Shown in pieces: positions 51,304 to 62,560 of a stretch of 64,000 nucleotides of DNA. This stretch comes from Phascolarctos cinereus (lineage: Eukaryota; Chordata; Mammalia; Diprotodontia; Phascolarctidae). Position numbers and translations under genes: made by a program. Within the stretch, counting starts at the first letter, position 1, and each line of letters begins with the position of its first letter. The stretch covers positions 434,001 to 498,000 of the forward strand of contig NW_018344106.1 of assembly GCF_002099425.1 (NCBI RefSeq), in the 5' to 3' direction. Under the pieces are notes generated by a model. The model was not told where the DNA came from. It worked only from the letters and a program-made list of their open reading frames with translations, and did not search any database.

Positions 51304-52141
51304 ATACAGGGTTTCTGATTTGGCCACCAAAGAACTGGAAGCAGCCAAAGAGGCTGTAGCCTCTCAGAGCATGAGGATTCTGGGATGGAAAAACAAGCAT
51401 TGGTTTTAATATAAAATCTCCTTCTGCATTATCTCAACAAAAACATTAATTCATCCTTAGACACTTTAAATCTAGATGGAATGATTTTTTCTTTCTTAGA
51501 AATGTACATTATGGAAGGCATCTTTTTCCAGAATAAGTCTGTTTTATCTACATTCAATGGATCAGTGGATATATTTACCTTCTTAATGATTTGCTTCAAA
51601 ACACCAGGAAATTTTGTTCCCTTCGTCGTCATTATGGGTTGGGGTAGAGTTGGATTTACCTTCAGCTCCTCTGTTCATTTTTACATTATGTATCCAACCT
51701 GCTTTTAAAGCAATCAAACCAGCCAACATTTGTAGTAAGTGTAAGTTGTCACTCTCTCCTTCATTTCCATTTTTTTTGTTGGTTTACACCAACTTGATGC
51801 TTTTGACTGATTGGCTGCTCTGTAAGAGGAATGCATTTTTTTTTTATTGCAATCTTCAATCTATGCAGCCAAAAGATGTTCCATTTCTGTCATAATAACA
51901 CCTCTATCCCTTGTGGTTGTTCATACACCAACAAAGACTGAGGCAACTTTGCCCTTTTGTTTTACTTTTATATTGTTTCCAACATTCCACACTGTAGATT
52001 CAGACATTTCAACATCTCGTCCTATTTTAGACTCTCCAGAACTAAATCAATGTGTTTCAATCATGTCAAATGTTGATCTAACAACAAAACACCTTTTTGT
52101 GATGCTTTTATCTGAAGCATTCTTTCTTTGTCCATTTTCTT

Positions 52142-52652
52142 TTTTGTCAGTTTTTAACTTAATTATTTTTTTAAATCAATTTATTTTTAGTTTTCAACAT
52201 TCACTTCCACAAGATTTTGAGTTCCAAATTTTCTCCGCATCTCTCCCCTCCCCTCACCCCAAGATGGTGTGCATTCTGAATACTCCTTTCCCTGATCTGC
52301 CTTCCCTTCTATCACCTCCCCATCTCTTCTCTTATCCCCTTCCCCTTCTATTTTCCTGTAGGGGAGTATAGATTTCTATACTCTATTGCCTCTATATCTT
52401 ATTTCCCAGTTGCATGTAAAAACAATTTTTAACATTTGCTTTTAAAACTTTGGGCTCTAAATTCTACCCCTTCCTCCCTGCCCACCCACCCTCATTGAGA
52501 AGGCAAGCAACTTGATAGGGTTATACATATGTAGTCATGCAAAACACTTCCATAATAGCCATGTAGTGAAAAGCTAACTATATTTCTCTTCATTCTATCC
52601 TACCCCCTATTTATTCTATTCACACCTTTGACCCTGTACCTCCTCAAAAGTG
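52142..52652 (-). mobile_element. L1/HAL1 3'-end insertion in Tigger
   Basis: A 511-bp block resembling the 3' UTRs at 14027-14300 and 49810-50000 (caacattcacttccacaaga, ccccaagatggtgtgcattc). Flanked by TTTCTTTGTCCA(T/C)TTTCTT at 52123-52141 and 52653-52671: a 19-bp target duplication with one difference. Confidence 0.75.
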
Positions 52653-52969
52653 TTTCTTTGTCCACTTTCTTAAGGGTTCTTTTTAAAAAGGCACATTTGT
52701 TGGGGATACCGTCAGGAGCAGGACATCACATCAACCCATGATGACAGGCAAATGCAGGTAGAGGATGTAGAGAGATGATAAAATTCTCAACTGGCTCTCA
52801 TGCACTGCATTAATTATATTTTGCCCCTATTAAATGAAACTGGGCATCATTTTATCATTCACAGTAAATGAAATTTTGCATAACCTTGTCCATCTCTTTT
52901 TATATTGTAGGCATTGGCTTTTGCTTTGTCTGCTAGCATGCTTGTAATTCCTGCTTTTCTTTTGATTCA

Positions 52970-53430
52970 GAAGAATGGAAAGGTGGAAGAGGCTGGGTTA
53001 GTAAGGGCTCTGAATACTGAACAGCGGGTTCTGTGTTTGATCCTGTGGGTGATCATGAGGTACTGAAGTTTATTGAGTAGGGGAGTGCTATAATCAGGCC
53101 TGTGCTTTAGCATCAGGGTGGCAGGAACAGAGGACAGAAGGGGTCCTATACAAGAGATGCTGTAGAGGTGAAATCAATGGGACGTGGCAACAGATTCGAT
53201 GTGTGGAGAGAGTTTAAGTGAGGAGTCCAGGATTACATCTCAGTTGTGAGCCTGAGGCCTGGGAGGATGTAACAGTAGTGAGGAAGTTCGGAAGAGCGGG
53301 GCTGGAGAATGAGTGCAGCGTCAGACTGAGGAGTTTGAGAGGTCTGTGGCACATCCAGGGGAGGCATGAGTCAGGATTGACCATTGATTCCATCAGGACA
53401 CTTGATTGTGGGAGGAGAGGCTGAGATTCG
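52970..53430 (+). repeat. Long ancient interspersed repeat, right-middle segment
   Basis: gtgtttgatcctgtgggtga, gaagtttattgagtagggga gtgctataatcaggcctgtg, gaggagtccaggattacatc, gagcctgaggcctgggagga. Overlaps in order with 11846-12535. Confidence 0.65.
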
Positions 53431-53999
53431 GTGACTCACAGATCCTTCTCCCTCAAGGAAGTCCCCTGCTCTGGGTAATGGTGCAGACATCCACAGAACC
53501 AGCTCTCAATTCATGGTTTCCAAGGAAACAGCAGAGGCTTCAGAAGTACCCACAGTTTTCAGCTGTTTGCTCCAGCACGTAGGAGCTGAGCTGATGTGAA
53601 GGACTGCTCCCACCCCCTCCCTTGGGCAGCTGCTGAAAAAGCAATGCTGCCAACGTCTTGCTGAATGACAAAAGTATTCCTTTCCTGTTTTTTTCATTTC
53701 ATGAAGCTCCTGATCAGCTGAGCAGTGAGGGTGGGGTACTGAGAGTGGGGAGCTCATGGCTTCTTCCATGGGTTTGCTTTAGAATCGAAATGACTGTTCT
53801 CTGGAGAGCCTTTGTTAGTCCTGGCATGTGAATGTGCCCAGGTTTAGAAGTGTCTTTCCAAAGTCACAATCTCTTTGAGAGCCTTCAGGGTGCAGGCAGC
53901 CAGGGCTCAGCATCAGAGAGCTCAGCCTCATCTCCTTTCCTGACAAATGCTTTTCCAGATGATGTGGGGTAGCCTCTGATTTTGTGGTGGAATGTGTAG
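53431..53999. other. Intergenic, no feature recognised
   Basis: Unique-looking sequence without exon signals. Confidence 0.35.
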
Positions 54000-54205
54000 A
54001 AGAGATGTGAGTGGGAAGGTCACCTCAGACGCATACTAGCAGCTACATGATCCTGGCCAGGTAATTGCATTGCTCTGAGCCTCAGTTTCTTCATCTATAA
54101 AATAGGTTAATGATACCATTGTCCCTGCCTCACAAAGTTCCTGTACGAAACCAAGGAGAGAATGGATATAAATTGCTTTACAGAGGTCAACTTTTCTTAG
54201 TGATT
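54000..54205 (+). mobile_element. MIR, plus strand
   Basis: agctacatgatcctggccag, gagcctcagtttcttcatct ataaaataggttaatgatac, cctgcctcacaaagttcctg. Confidence 0.7.
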
Positions 54206-54224
54206 ATTACAGTGGTGGAAAGAA

Positions 54225-54535
54225 ACTCTTGGTAGACTTAAAATCTCTGGTTTTCTTCAAAGTCCAGCTCAAGAGGCACCTTGTACATCATGGGCTCTTT
54301 TCTGGACTCAGCAAGTGTTCCTTTCCAAAATATGGCCTTGGATTGGTTTCATATGCATTGTCTATGTACGCACTTTGTACTTTTAGGTGTGGTGTTCTCT
54401 CCCATTGTGGCTTGTAAGCCCGCTGGGGGCAGCAGCTGCTTTCTTTTTGTCTCTGAATATGTCTGGTACATAGCAGGTGTTTAATAAATGCTTGTGGGTT
54501 GATTGATTGACTGACTGGCTGGTTGATTTGTTAGG
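54225..54535 (+). mobile_element. L2 LINE 3' end
   Basis: cttcaaagtccagctcaaga ggcaccttgtacatcatggg, cattgtggcttgtaagcccg, ggtacatagcaggtgtttaa taaatgcttgtgggttgatt. Confidence 0.75.
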
Positions 54536-55296
54536 AAGTGGGAGCCAAGGAGCTGCCTTAAGTGAGCAAGGAAAAGCGGGTATTAGCATTTAGCATTAGA
54601 GAGTCAGAGTATAGAAAGCCAAAGGAAGGCTCAGCCCTGAGTGCATGCATGGAAAGTGAGCTGGGTCTGGCAGTGCCTGCTGGCATAGAGCAGAGGAGCT
54701 GCACACTACAATGGCAGCCCAAGTCAGTGGTATGGGAAAAAGGTCCAGATGCCCTCAGAAGTGCTCCTAAGCCCTGAGGGGGAAGCCCAGCTGGCCTTGG
54801 AGGTCCTGCCTCATCAGCTTGAGCTGGAACCAGGACACAAAGGCTGCATGTTGGGCTTCATCTGGGACCAGCCCTGGGCCCTTGCCATCTTCAGGGACCC
54901 CGGAGAGATTCTCCACCTGGGCTTTTGTCTTTGGGTGCCCTAGTTCTCAGGCACAGCTACAGAAAGCTTGGCTTTTTCCCTTCTTCTGTTTTAGGCTGTA
55001 TTTGCGCTGCAGCTTTTTCTAGTGTGTTTCCTTTTGAGTTTGGGCCAGTGTGTTTGGAGATGATTTTTGCATGGTTCAGTATTAAAGTTCTGTTCCCTCC
55101 TGTGTCACTGAATCCTTTACAAGTATTGGGACTCAGGCTGCTATGAGAAGGGTAGATTTTGCTGATAAATGCTTTCATATTTCTTCTGCCTTTATACAAA
55201 CCCACGAGGCTTGTGTTATTGTGAGATGTTCAAGTACCACATGCATGCTTACAATCTGTGTTCTCCCACCTCAGCTGGGCCCTCACTGCAGCAAGG
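54536..55296. other. Intergenic, no gene supported
   Basis: A GC-rich open stretch at 54749-54943 has no splice signals or recognisable motif. Confidence 0.35.
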
Positions 55297-55510
55297 CAGC
55301 CCCATTTGTCCTGCACTTACTGTGTACCCGGCACTGTGCTAAGCTCTGCAGATACAACTACAAGCCAAAATAAAGACTTGCCATCAAGGAGCTTACATTC
55401 TTATGGGGGAAGACAGTAATAAAAGAGCTGAAAAGTGGGGAGGAGAAGGACCCAAGAGGGAGTGAGGCAGAGAAATCCAGAGAATTGGAAGTGCAGCTGG
55501 GGGAAAGGGA
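55297..55510 (+). repeat. Long ancient interspersed repeat, head fragment
   Basis: cacttactgtgtacccggca ctgtgctaagctctgcagat, catcaaggagcttacattct tatgggggaagacag. Confidence 0.55.
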
Positions 55511-55559
55511 GAGGCTCCAGACCTAAACCACCTATTGCTTATTATACTATTTAATGTGA

Positions 55560-55889
55560 CCCTCCCATGACTCTCCTCCTCAGCCCCTCACCCACATTCC
55601 CAACCAGTTACCAAACCTTGTCCTTCCTGCCTTCACATCATCTCCCTCAACCTATCCCATCCCATCCCATCCCTCTATTCACCCAGGAACCACCTCAGTT
55701 CAGGCTCTCAGCACTTCTGCCTCATTGCTACAAGAGCCTCCTAATGGGTGAATGCCCCAGGGCAGCCTCCACACTGCTACCAACAGGATTTTCCTTAAGC
55801 TCAAATTTGACCATGTGAGTCCCCTACTGATCAATTCAGCTGAAGTGGCTCCTGATGGATTCTGGAATAAAATATAACACCACATAGAT

Positions 55890-55953
<64 letters not shown>

Positions 55954-56014
55954 CATAGATAGATAGATAGATAGATACATAGATAGATAGATAGATAGAT
56001 ACATACATACATAC

Positions 56015-56057
<43 letters not shown>

Positions 56058-56138
56058 CATAGATACATAGATAGATAGATAGATAGATACATAGATACAT
56101 AGATACATAGATACATAGATAGATACATAGATAGATAC

Positions 56139-56173
<35 letters not shown>

Positions 56174-56294
56174 CATACATAGATAAATAGATAGATAGAT
56201 AGATAGATACATACATACATAGATAGATAGATGCATAGATAGATAGATAGATAGATAGATACATACATACATAGATAAATAGATAGATAGATAC

Positions 56295-56329
<35 letters not shown>

Positions 56330-56690
56330 CATAGATACATAGATAGATAGATAGATAGACCTTAAATATAAAATATAATCTTCCCAACCCCCTTAGCTCC
56401 TTGCCTCTGAGATCGTTTCCCATTTATACTATATATAGATCTTATATATAAAATGTGGGCTACCTGAGGGAGGGAGGGGAAAGTGCTTAGCACAGTGTCT
56501 GGCCCACTTAGATGCTTGATAAATGTTTTGTTAACTGACTGGCTAAATCTGTTTATCTTCTAAAACTCCTCATGATAGCGGTTCAGTCTACTTTTCCAAC
56601 CCGATTGGACACCACTTCTCCTCTTGACTCTGCAATCCAGCCAAATGGCCCTTCTCTGTCCCTCACCCAGAGCCCTCCACAAGTAAAGCA
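55560..56690 (+). mobile_element. L2 LINE, expanded by an internal GATA array
   Basis: 55560-55886 (agagcctcctaatgggtgaa, aagctcaaatttgaccatgt, tggctcctgatggattctgg aataaaatat) and pieces at 56470-56545 (cttagcacagtgtctggccc, tgataaatgttttgtt) and 56570-56690 follow L2 order. The GATA array interrupts the piece at its A-rich point. Confidence 0.6.
55887..56359 (+). repeat. (GATA)n array, about 473 bp
   Basis: GATA/TAGA tetranucleotides with regularly spread GATACATA variants. All 200-residue frames through it (YLSI repeats) are artefacts. Confidence 0.97.
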
Positions 56691-58384
56691 GAGCCAGTAG
56701 AGCCCAAGCAGGTGTGGAACATCAGTAGAAACTCCCTAGCGCTGCCTTGGATGACACAAAACATGACCAGGCACCCAGCTCCTTTGGGGAGATCCCAGCC
56801 AAACAAGGCTTCCGGGAAACCTCTGAAGAGCACCTCGCTCTAGGCTAGGTTTGGTAAATGCCTCAGGACTTCTGGCAGTGTCTGAGGCTATTCAAAAACA
56901 GGATGTTTGCTGACTCCAAGGAGTCTTGAGACCCCCCCCCCCCCGCCCCGTTTCCTGCCCCAGAGCCTGTGGGCTCACCACCCTTTCCTGGCGTGCTCAG
57001 CCAAACCAGATTACATTCTAAAGCAGCTGGAGCTGGGAAGCCAAATGCTCCTAGCCCACACAGAATCCCCAGAGGCTTCTGGCAGAAAGTAGCAACATTC
57101 CAAGAGAACACAGTTTCAGCCTCTAGTCTGGGGTGGGGGTGGGTGGGATGCAGGAGAGCCAGGTTCTAATTCCTAGCTCTGCCTTTACCTTTCTGTGCGG
57201 CCTGGGAAGATTCATTTAACTTCTAAGTTTCTACACATATCAGTGATCTGTATAAATAAAAAGATTGGACTGTAAGGCACTTTCAGCCCCGAAGGTCTGG
57301 GAATAAGGCAGGTCAAGGATAGCTCTTCCTTTCTTAGCCATCTAGCTCCCATATTTCATCCCAGATGTTACACAATGAGAGCTGGAGGGAGCCCCAGAAA
57401 TCACCAGGACATGCCTTCATTTTACAGCGAAGGGCACTGTGGCTTGGAAAGGGGAAGGACTTGTCTGTGGGCAGTCAGCTAGTAAGTGGGCAGCTAGAAC
57501 CTAGCTCTGAACATCCCAGGTCTAAAGCTTTCTCCTCATCCCTGCGGCTCATATGGCCTTTGGGAAAACAGATTCAGAATGGCCCCAGGGCCCTAACAGA
57601 GGCAGTCCTCACGGGTCATTCCAGAATCAGAGATCCTTAGACGTTCACTCCCCCTCCCCCACATTGCAGAGGAATTGAAGCCCGGGAGAGAGTGACCCCT
57701 TCCATTGTCTTGGGCTCTTTGGGAGAGCTGGGCTGAGAAAGAAGGTTAGATGTAGTGTCTCAGTGTGGAGGGATCACAGAACTGGACATAGTACCAGGCT
57801 GAGGTGGCTGGAGAAGACCTGGCCCAGCCTGGCCTCCATATCAATAAGGAGGGGGTGGGGAATGAGCTGCTCATGATCCCCACGGAGCCACAGGATGTTT
57901 GTGCACAGGCTGGGATTTTGGAGATAAGGGGCTAGGAATCTGACAGGCTTGGGGAGCTTTCAAGAGGGAGGGCAGATGGCAGAGCTCCTGTGCCAGTCCC
58001 CCCTCCTAGCAACACGATGAAGATGAAGTGGGTGAAGTATGTGATCTCAGATCTGGAAGGAATCTTCAAGACCACTTAGTCCCACCTGTGCCTCCCCTTT
58101 TGCCCAGGAGGAAGTTACACAGGCAATAAATGAGAGGTGAGACTTCAACCTAAGGTCTGTGGCCCCCAACCTGGTAGTCTTCTCCCTATGCCAGGAAGGT
58201 AGGTTGACGGCAACACCACATGCTTCTCTCACCCAGCCCTTCCCAGCCGGCAGAGTACTGGGGCATCCATTCCTGTGGTAAAGCAGGACAGAGGCTGGTG
58301 TGGCTAGCATATCTGAAGAAGATCTGGGGAAGTCACCAGGATACAAGCCCAATACAGCCAAATGGGATTTCATTCTGTATTGAA
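56691..58384. other. Intergenic, weak repeat scraps
   Basis: 57380-57540 and 58050-58170 resemble old MIR/L3 3' pieces (gagctggagggagccccaga, ggaaggaatcttcaagacca). A C12-like run near 56932. No gene. Confidence 0.4.
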
Positions 58385-58600
58385 CAATGGCTCATGTTCA
58401 TTTATCACCCTTCAAGGCTCACAAAGTGGTTTCTCACCACACACTATGAGGTAAGTGGTGGAGTCATTGTGATCCTCACTCTACAGAAGAGAAACTGAAG
58501 CACAGAGAGAAGTGGCTTGTCCCTGGTCATATAGCTGGGAAGACTCAGAGGTGAGATTTGAACCCAGAGCTCTTGACTCTCAAGGGCCAGCTGTGGTTCC
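58385..58600 (-). mobile_element. MIR, minus strand
   Basis: aggctcacaaagtggtttct, gaagagaaactgaagcacag, atatagctgggaagactcag, tttgaacccagagctcttga. Confidence 0.7.
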
Positions 58601-58973
58601 ATTATGAGTTCCACATACATATGTGTCCAGAACAGGGAAGAAAACAGTCACTTAGTCCTCTAATGGCCCTTTTGAAGTAGACAGCACATGCATGGGGGAG
58701 AGTGATCATGATGGCTAGGGTCCAATATCTGAAGGCCTGCCATACAGAAAAGGGACTGGCCCTGCCAGAAGGCAGAGCTAGGAGCAAGAGGGCAAGGCAG
58801 TGGAAAGGTCAATTTCAGCTTGGCATTGCCCCAAAGTGGCTCGTGAGCTTCCCATCCCTAGAGTTCCTCAGAGGAAGGCTGCCTGACCCTTCCTCTGGAA
58901 TGCTGTAGAGAGGCTTCTTGGCAGGGAGTAGCCTGGAATAGGTGACCTCAGGCATTGTTGCACCTCTTCGAAT

Positions 58974-58976
<3 letters not shown>

Positions 58977-59034
<58 letters not shown>
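58977..59034 (+). repeat. (TG)29 microsatellite
   Basis: Pure TG run of about 58 bp. Confidence 0.95.
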
Positions 59035-59036
<2 letters not shown>

Positions 59037-59412
59037 TGTGGAGGGGGGGTTTAGTGACCCTGCAGGCCAGAGAGGAGAAGGATTCATTCATTTGTTCATT
59101 CGTTCATCCCTCCTTGATGAAGCACCTTCTCTTGGGAGATGAACAGCGATCTGGAGGTAAATGAGATCCAGCCAGGAGCTCCAGGAGCTACCAGGGTCTC
59201 CTAGGAAAAGCCCCTGACTTCAACAGCCACAGAAGAATCAGGATTAGCTCTGACTCTGTGAGCTTCATCTCTCAATTGGGGTAATGTCTAGGCTATGCTT
59301 TCCTCTGGCCTCCTCTAACCAGCCTTGAAGCCTCTGAGGATCTCAAAAGTCTTCTCCCTTCCCTTTCTCTCTAAGTAGCTAAGTATACAGTGGTACTCAC
59401 GAGATATCTGTT

Positions 59413-59458
59413 GAATGAATTAATGAATGAATGAATGAATGAGTGAATGAATGAATAA
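59413..59458 (+). repeat. (GAAT)n microsatellite
   Basis: aatgaatgaatgaatgaatg with one GAGT variant, at the end of a probable L2/MIR tail. Confidence 0.85.
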
Positions 59459-60299
59459 AAAGAAAGCAGATTGTCAATCTCAGCTGAGCTTCATTTGTCA
59501 GTGCTCTGCTCTGAGGGATGCCAAACCTGAAGCACCTGTCCTCGAAGAGTTAACTGCATTAGAGAGGTTAGACAGTGACAAGCTTTACATATGGAAACAC
59601 TGAGGCTCAGAGAGGGCCCCTGGCTTGCTCGATGTGCCAATAGGGGATCAGGGAACTTCCTTGGTGATTCTGGTTGTGGCCAGGTCTGTCCCTCTGCCCC
59701 AGAGCCTTGGCTACCAGTGGCACATCAGGAGCTGCAGAGAGCAGCTCCTTCTGTCCAGATAAGTGAAAGCTGCTTCTCACTTTGTCCAAGCCCTTGCCAG
59801 TGTTGTGGAATGGCGTGGACCTGCAGGTGACCACTGAGCCCCGCAGCCTCTAGGCACTAATCAAAGGGAAAGTCGATATTGACAGAGGGGGAGTGACCCT
59901 GGCCCTGGGAATGAGAGAGAAAAGAGAACTGGTGTTTTTGAAGTGGGTCTGTAGAACCAAAGCCCGCACCCCACTCTTCCTTTCTTGATTAAAAATCCTT
60001 GTATGTGTGTGTGGGGGGGGGGGTTGATGTATCCTGTTTTTATGCTACCTAAATATCCACAGTGTCTTTCCTTCTCCCCCCTCCCGGGCAGCCATCTCTT
60101 ATGGCAAAGAAAATTTTTAAAGGGAAAGGGGGGGGGGAGCAATCCGCAAAACTGATTGATACATCAGCAAAATCTGAAAATGGATGCAGAGTTCCACACT
60201 TAGGAAACATTGCTTATCTTAAGTAAGTCATACCCCTGGGAGGCCACAGACCTGGTCCCACAGCCAGGAATGGTAAATGTGGAAGTGGTGGGGAGGCCA

Positions 60300-60560
60300 G
60301 ATGAGGGATGGATGGAGAGATGGAAGGAGAGATGAAGTGAGTGGAAGGATGGGGGAATGGAAGGAGGGATGGAAAGTGAGATGGAAGGGTAGAAGGAGAG
60401 ATGGAAGGATAAAAAAGGGAGGGAAGGAGGGATGAAAGGATAGTGAGATGGAAGGGTAGAAGGAGAGATGGAAGGATAAAAAAGGGAGGGAAGGAGGGAT
60501 GAAAGGATAGAAAGAGGGAAGGAAGAGTGAAGGAAGGGATGGAAGGGGGGATGGATAAGA
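60300..60560 (+). repeat. GGAAGGA/GATGGA minisatellite with an exact 67-bp tandem duplication
   Basis: Purine-rich imperfect repeat. Within it 60375-60441 and 60442-60508 are identical, beginning agtgagatggaagggtagaa and containing ggataaaaaagggaggg. Confidence 0.9.
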
Positions 60561-60889
60561 ATCACAATGTAATTATGAAGAAGTACCCTCTTGTTGGCAT
60601 TTATTTGCTGTTTTGTGCTTTACAAAGTGGGAGGGGAAGTCTACAAATGATTTTCCTCATTCTACAGAGGAGAAAACTGAGGTATGGAGAGAAGAGAAGC
60701 CACTCACCCAAGGATGCGCACCTCTGTGCAGAGACCTCCCCCAGCTTTGCATCATCCTCCAATCTGATAAACAGGCAAGCCATATCTTTCTCCAAGTTAC
60801 GGATAAAAATGACAATGGCACAGCCTGAGCCAGCATCTCTGGGGCCCTGCCCTGGAGTCTACTTCCCAGACTGACCCCAGCTCCTACTC

Positions 60890-61720
60890 TGGGTTCCGGC
60901 TGGTCAGCTGCCCTGGCATGTCAGCTTCCCGCACCTTTCCACTGCCTCCGGGCAATATCAGAGACTTTGCTGAAATCTCGTCAGCCCTCGGGGACACAAT
61001 CCAGGCTTTGTCTTTGAGGCTGAGGCGGGACACTCTGCAGGTTCCCACCTCCTTCTCTGCATGCCCAACAGTGGTGTCTCTACAAGAGAAGTGAAGTAAC
61101 ATTTGCCCTCCGGCTGCTGTGGCTGCTGCTGTCGCTAGGACCCCTCCCGCTCTCTGTGCTTTTCAAAGGTCACCACAAGGCCTGGGCAGTCACACCCGTT
61201 GGTCGCTCCTTCCAGGACCAAGGATGCGGTCATTTGGGTCAGGTCGCTGAGGACAGCCGGGCACCCTCTTCCCATCCCCTGCCTAGTCTGGGGTTCCGGT
61301 TCCCCCGTAGCTGTCTTTGCTGTCCTTTTCAGTCCAAAGCTCCTTCCTTTTGTCTGACAGGAGAGAAGGAAGAGGAGAGGTGAGCGGCCTTATGTCCTGT
61401 GCAGGGTCCATCATCCCTGGCCCCTGTGCAGTGGACGTCAAGGCCCCTCTTCTATCCTCCTCTGGCCCCTGGCAGAATGTAAAGGAGTCATGGGTGGTGC
61501 GTCTTCCTCTGGGACTGCAACGCCTCTCGTGCTCTCGCTGGACAGCGCCAGGCTTGGGAAGCTGTCCTTGCTTCCCTCTCGGAGGCGGACCCCAGGGAGG
61601 TAGTTCTGTCCAGGGCCTATCTAAGGAGCTGTCTCTGGGACTCTGGGCTTTCCAACACCGATCGACCCCTCCTCGGCCCACCGGATGGTTGGTGCACTGA
61701 GGGCACCAAAAATCAAGGCC
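60890..61720. promoter_or_regulatory. CpG-richer, repeat-poor segment, possible regulatory element
   Basis: By eye, CpG dinucleotides (tcccgcac, tgcctccgggc, cgtcagccctcggg, gtcgctgagg, ccaccggatgg) are denser than in the surrounding CpG-poor sequence. No TATA box or first exon could be shown. Function is inference only. Confidence 0.25.
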
Positions 61721-61794
61721 TGGGTGCTCCCCACCTCTAAGCGGGTCTGGAAGCCCTGACCAGCAGGGGGCACCTCAGGGACCCCCTAAGGCCC

Positions 61795-61920
61795 ACCCAC
61801 TGCTTTCACAAAGTATGAATGCAGGCCCAGAGGGGTGAGGTGACTCTGCTGAGGTTACCAGGCAGGGATCACCAAAGCCAGGATCTGAACCCAGGTCTTC
61901 TGTACCCCATCATGAGCTCT
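61795..61920 (-). mobile_element. MIR scrap, minus strand
   Basis: cacaaagtatgaatgcaggc, gaggtgactctgctgaggtt, ggatctgaacccaggtcttc. Confidence 0.5.
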
Positions 61921-61984
61921 CTCAGGCACAGCTACAGTGAATGATGAGTGGGGACTGCAGCTGACTTGGGCTTCCAGGCCCCTC

Positions 61985-62560
61985 TGGTGCCTAGGGCTTA
62001 TCTGGTCCAACCCTCTCCCTGCCCTCCCTCAGTCAGACATCTCCTGCACAGTTCCCTGTGAGGTCATTGTCAGGCCTCTGTTTGAACACCTCCAGTGACA
62101 GGGAACTCACTACTGGATGCAGCACCCTGGTCTCTTGCTTGGTGGAAAACTGGCAGAACATTCTCCTTCTGCCACCACATGAAGCAAGGCTGTCCTGGGC
62201 ACTACCACTTACAGAGGGCATTGATGGGCTGGCGGGGTTCTGGAGGGGGATCCGAGGAGGGAAGACTCAAGGGGAGTTGGGGAGCATCCTCAGTTATGTG
62301 GAGGGTTGTTTGCCCTGTGGAGGGATGAGCTCATTCTGCTTGGGCCCAGAGGGCAGAACCAGTTGCAGCCTGGACATGGGGGAGAGGGTGAGCTCCCCAT
62401 CCCTGGAGGTATCCAAGCAGAGGCTAGATGGCCATTGTCAGGGCGGTAGAAGCACAGAGATGCTGGGATCCCATGGGAGTCTAACTCCCTGCAGGCCTCA
62501 CACCATCTCTCCCAGGTGCCTTTCTTTGGATATCTGTGGATGTTTAAAGCCTCTCTGTAA
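61985..62560 (-). mobile_element. CR1/L3-like remnant
   Basis: ctgtttgaacacctccagtg acagggaactcactac and agctccccatccctggaggt atccaagcagaggctagatg gccattgtca are known CR1-type 3' region phrases in antisense. The 189-aa open frame here derives from it. Confidence 0.5.

Larger units (their letters stand above)
49230..52900 (-). mobile_element. Tigger-type (pogo/Tc1) DNA transposon, broken, with nested LINE/SINE insertions
   Basis: Transposase pieces on the minus strand, 5' to 3': 52900-52653 (a KRTLKKVDKE segment); 52141-51304 (ESTVWNVGNN, GVIMTEMEHLLAA-IEDCN, NVDKTDLFWKKMPSIMYISK KEKIIPSRFKVSKDELMFLL, DFILKPMLVFPSQNPHALRG); 49803-49500 (WFSSYFSPTVEKILQG, STLILDNIQGHPSTLGSLCE). The NVDKTDLFW and LILDN blocks are the first two acidic sites of the DDE nuclease in Tigger/Jerky proteins. 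Several stops and indels: inactive. Interrupted by 49804-51128 (L1), 51141-51303 (SINE) and 52142-52652 (L1/HAL1 3' end). Terminal inverted repeats were not located, so outer ends are approximate. Confidence 0.85.

Noticed and set aside
51847-52371. 174-aa plus-strand open frame
   Set aside because: Antisense of the broken Tigger transposase and an L1 3' end.
55700-56423. 170-210 aa frames rich in YLSI
   Set aside because: Products of the GATA tetranucleotide array.
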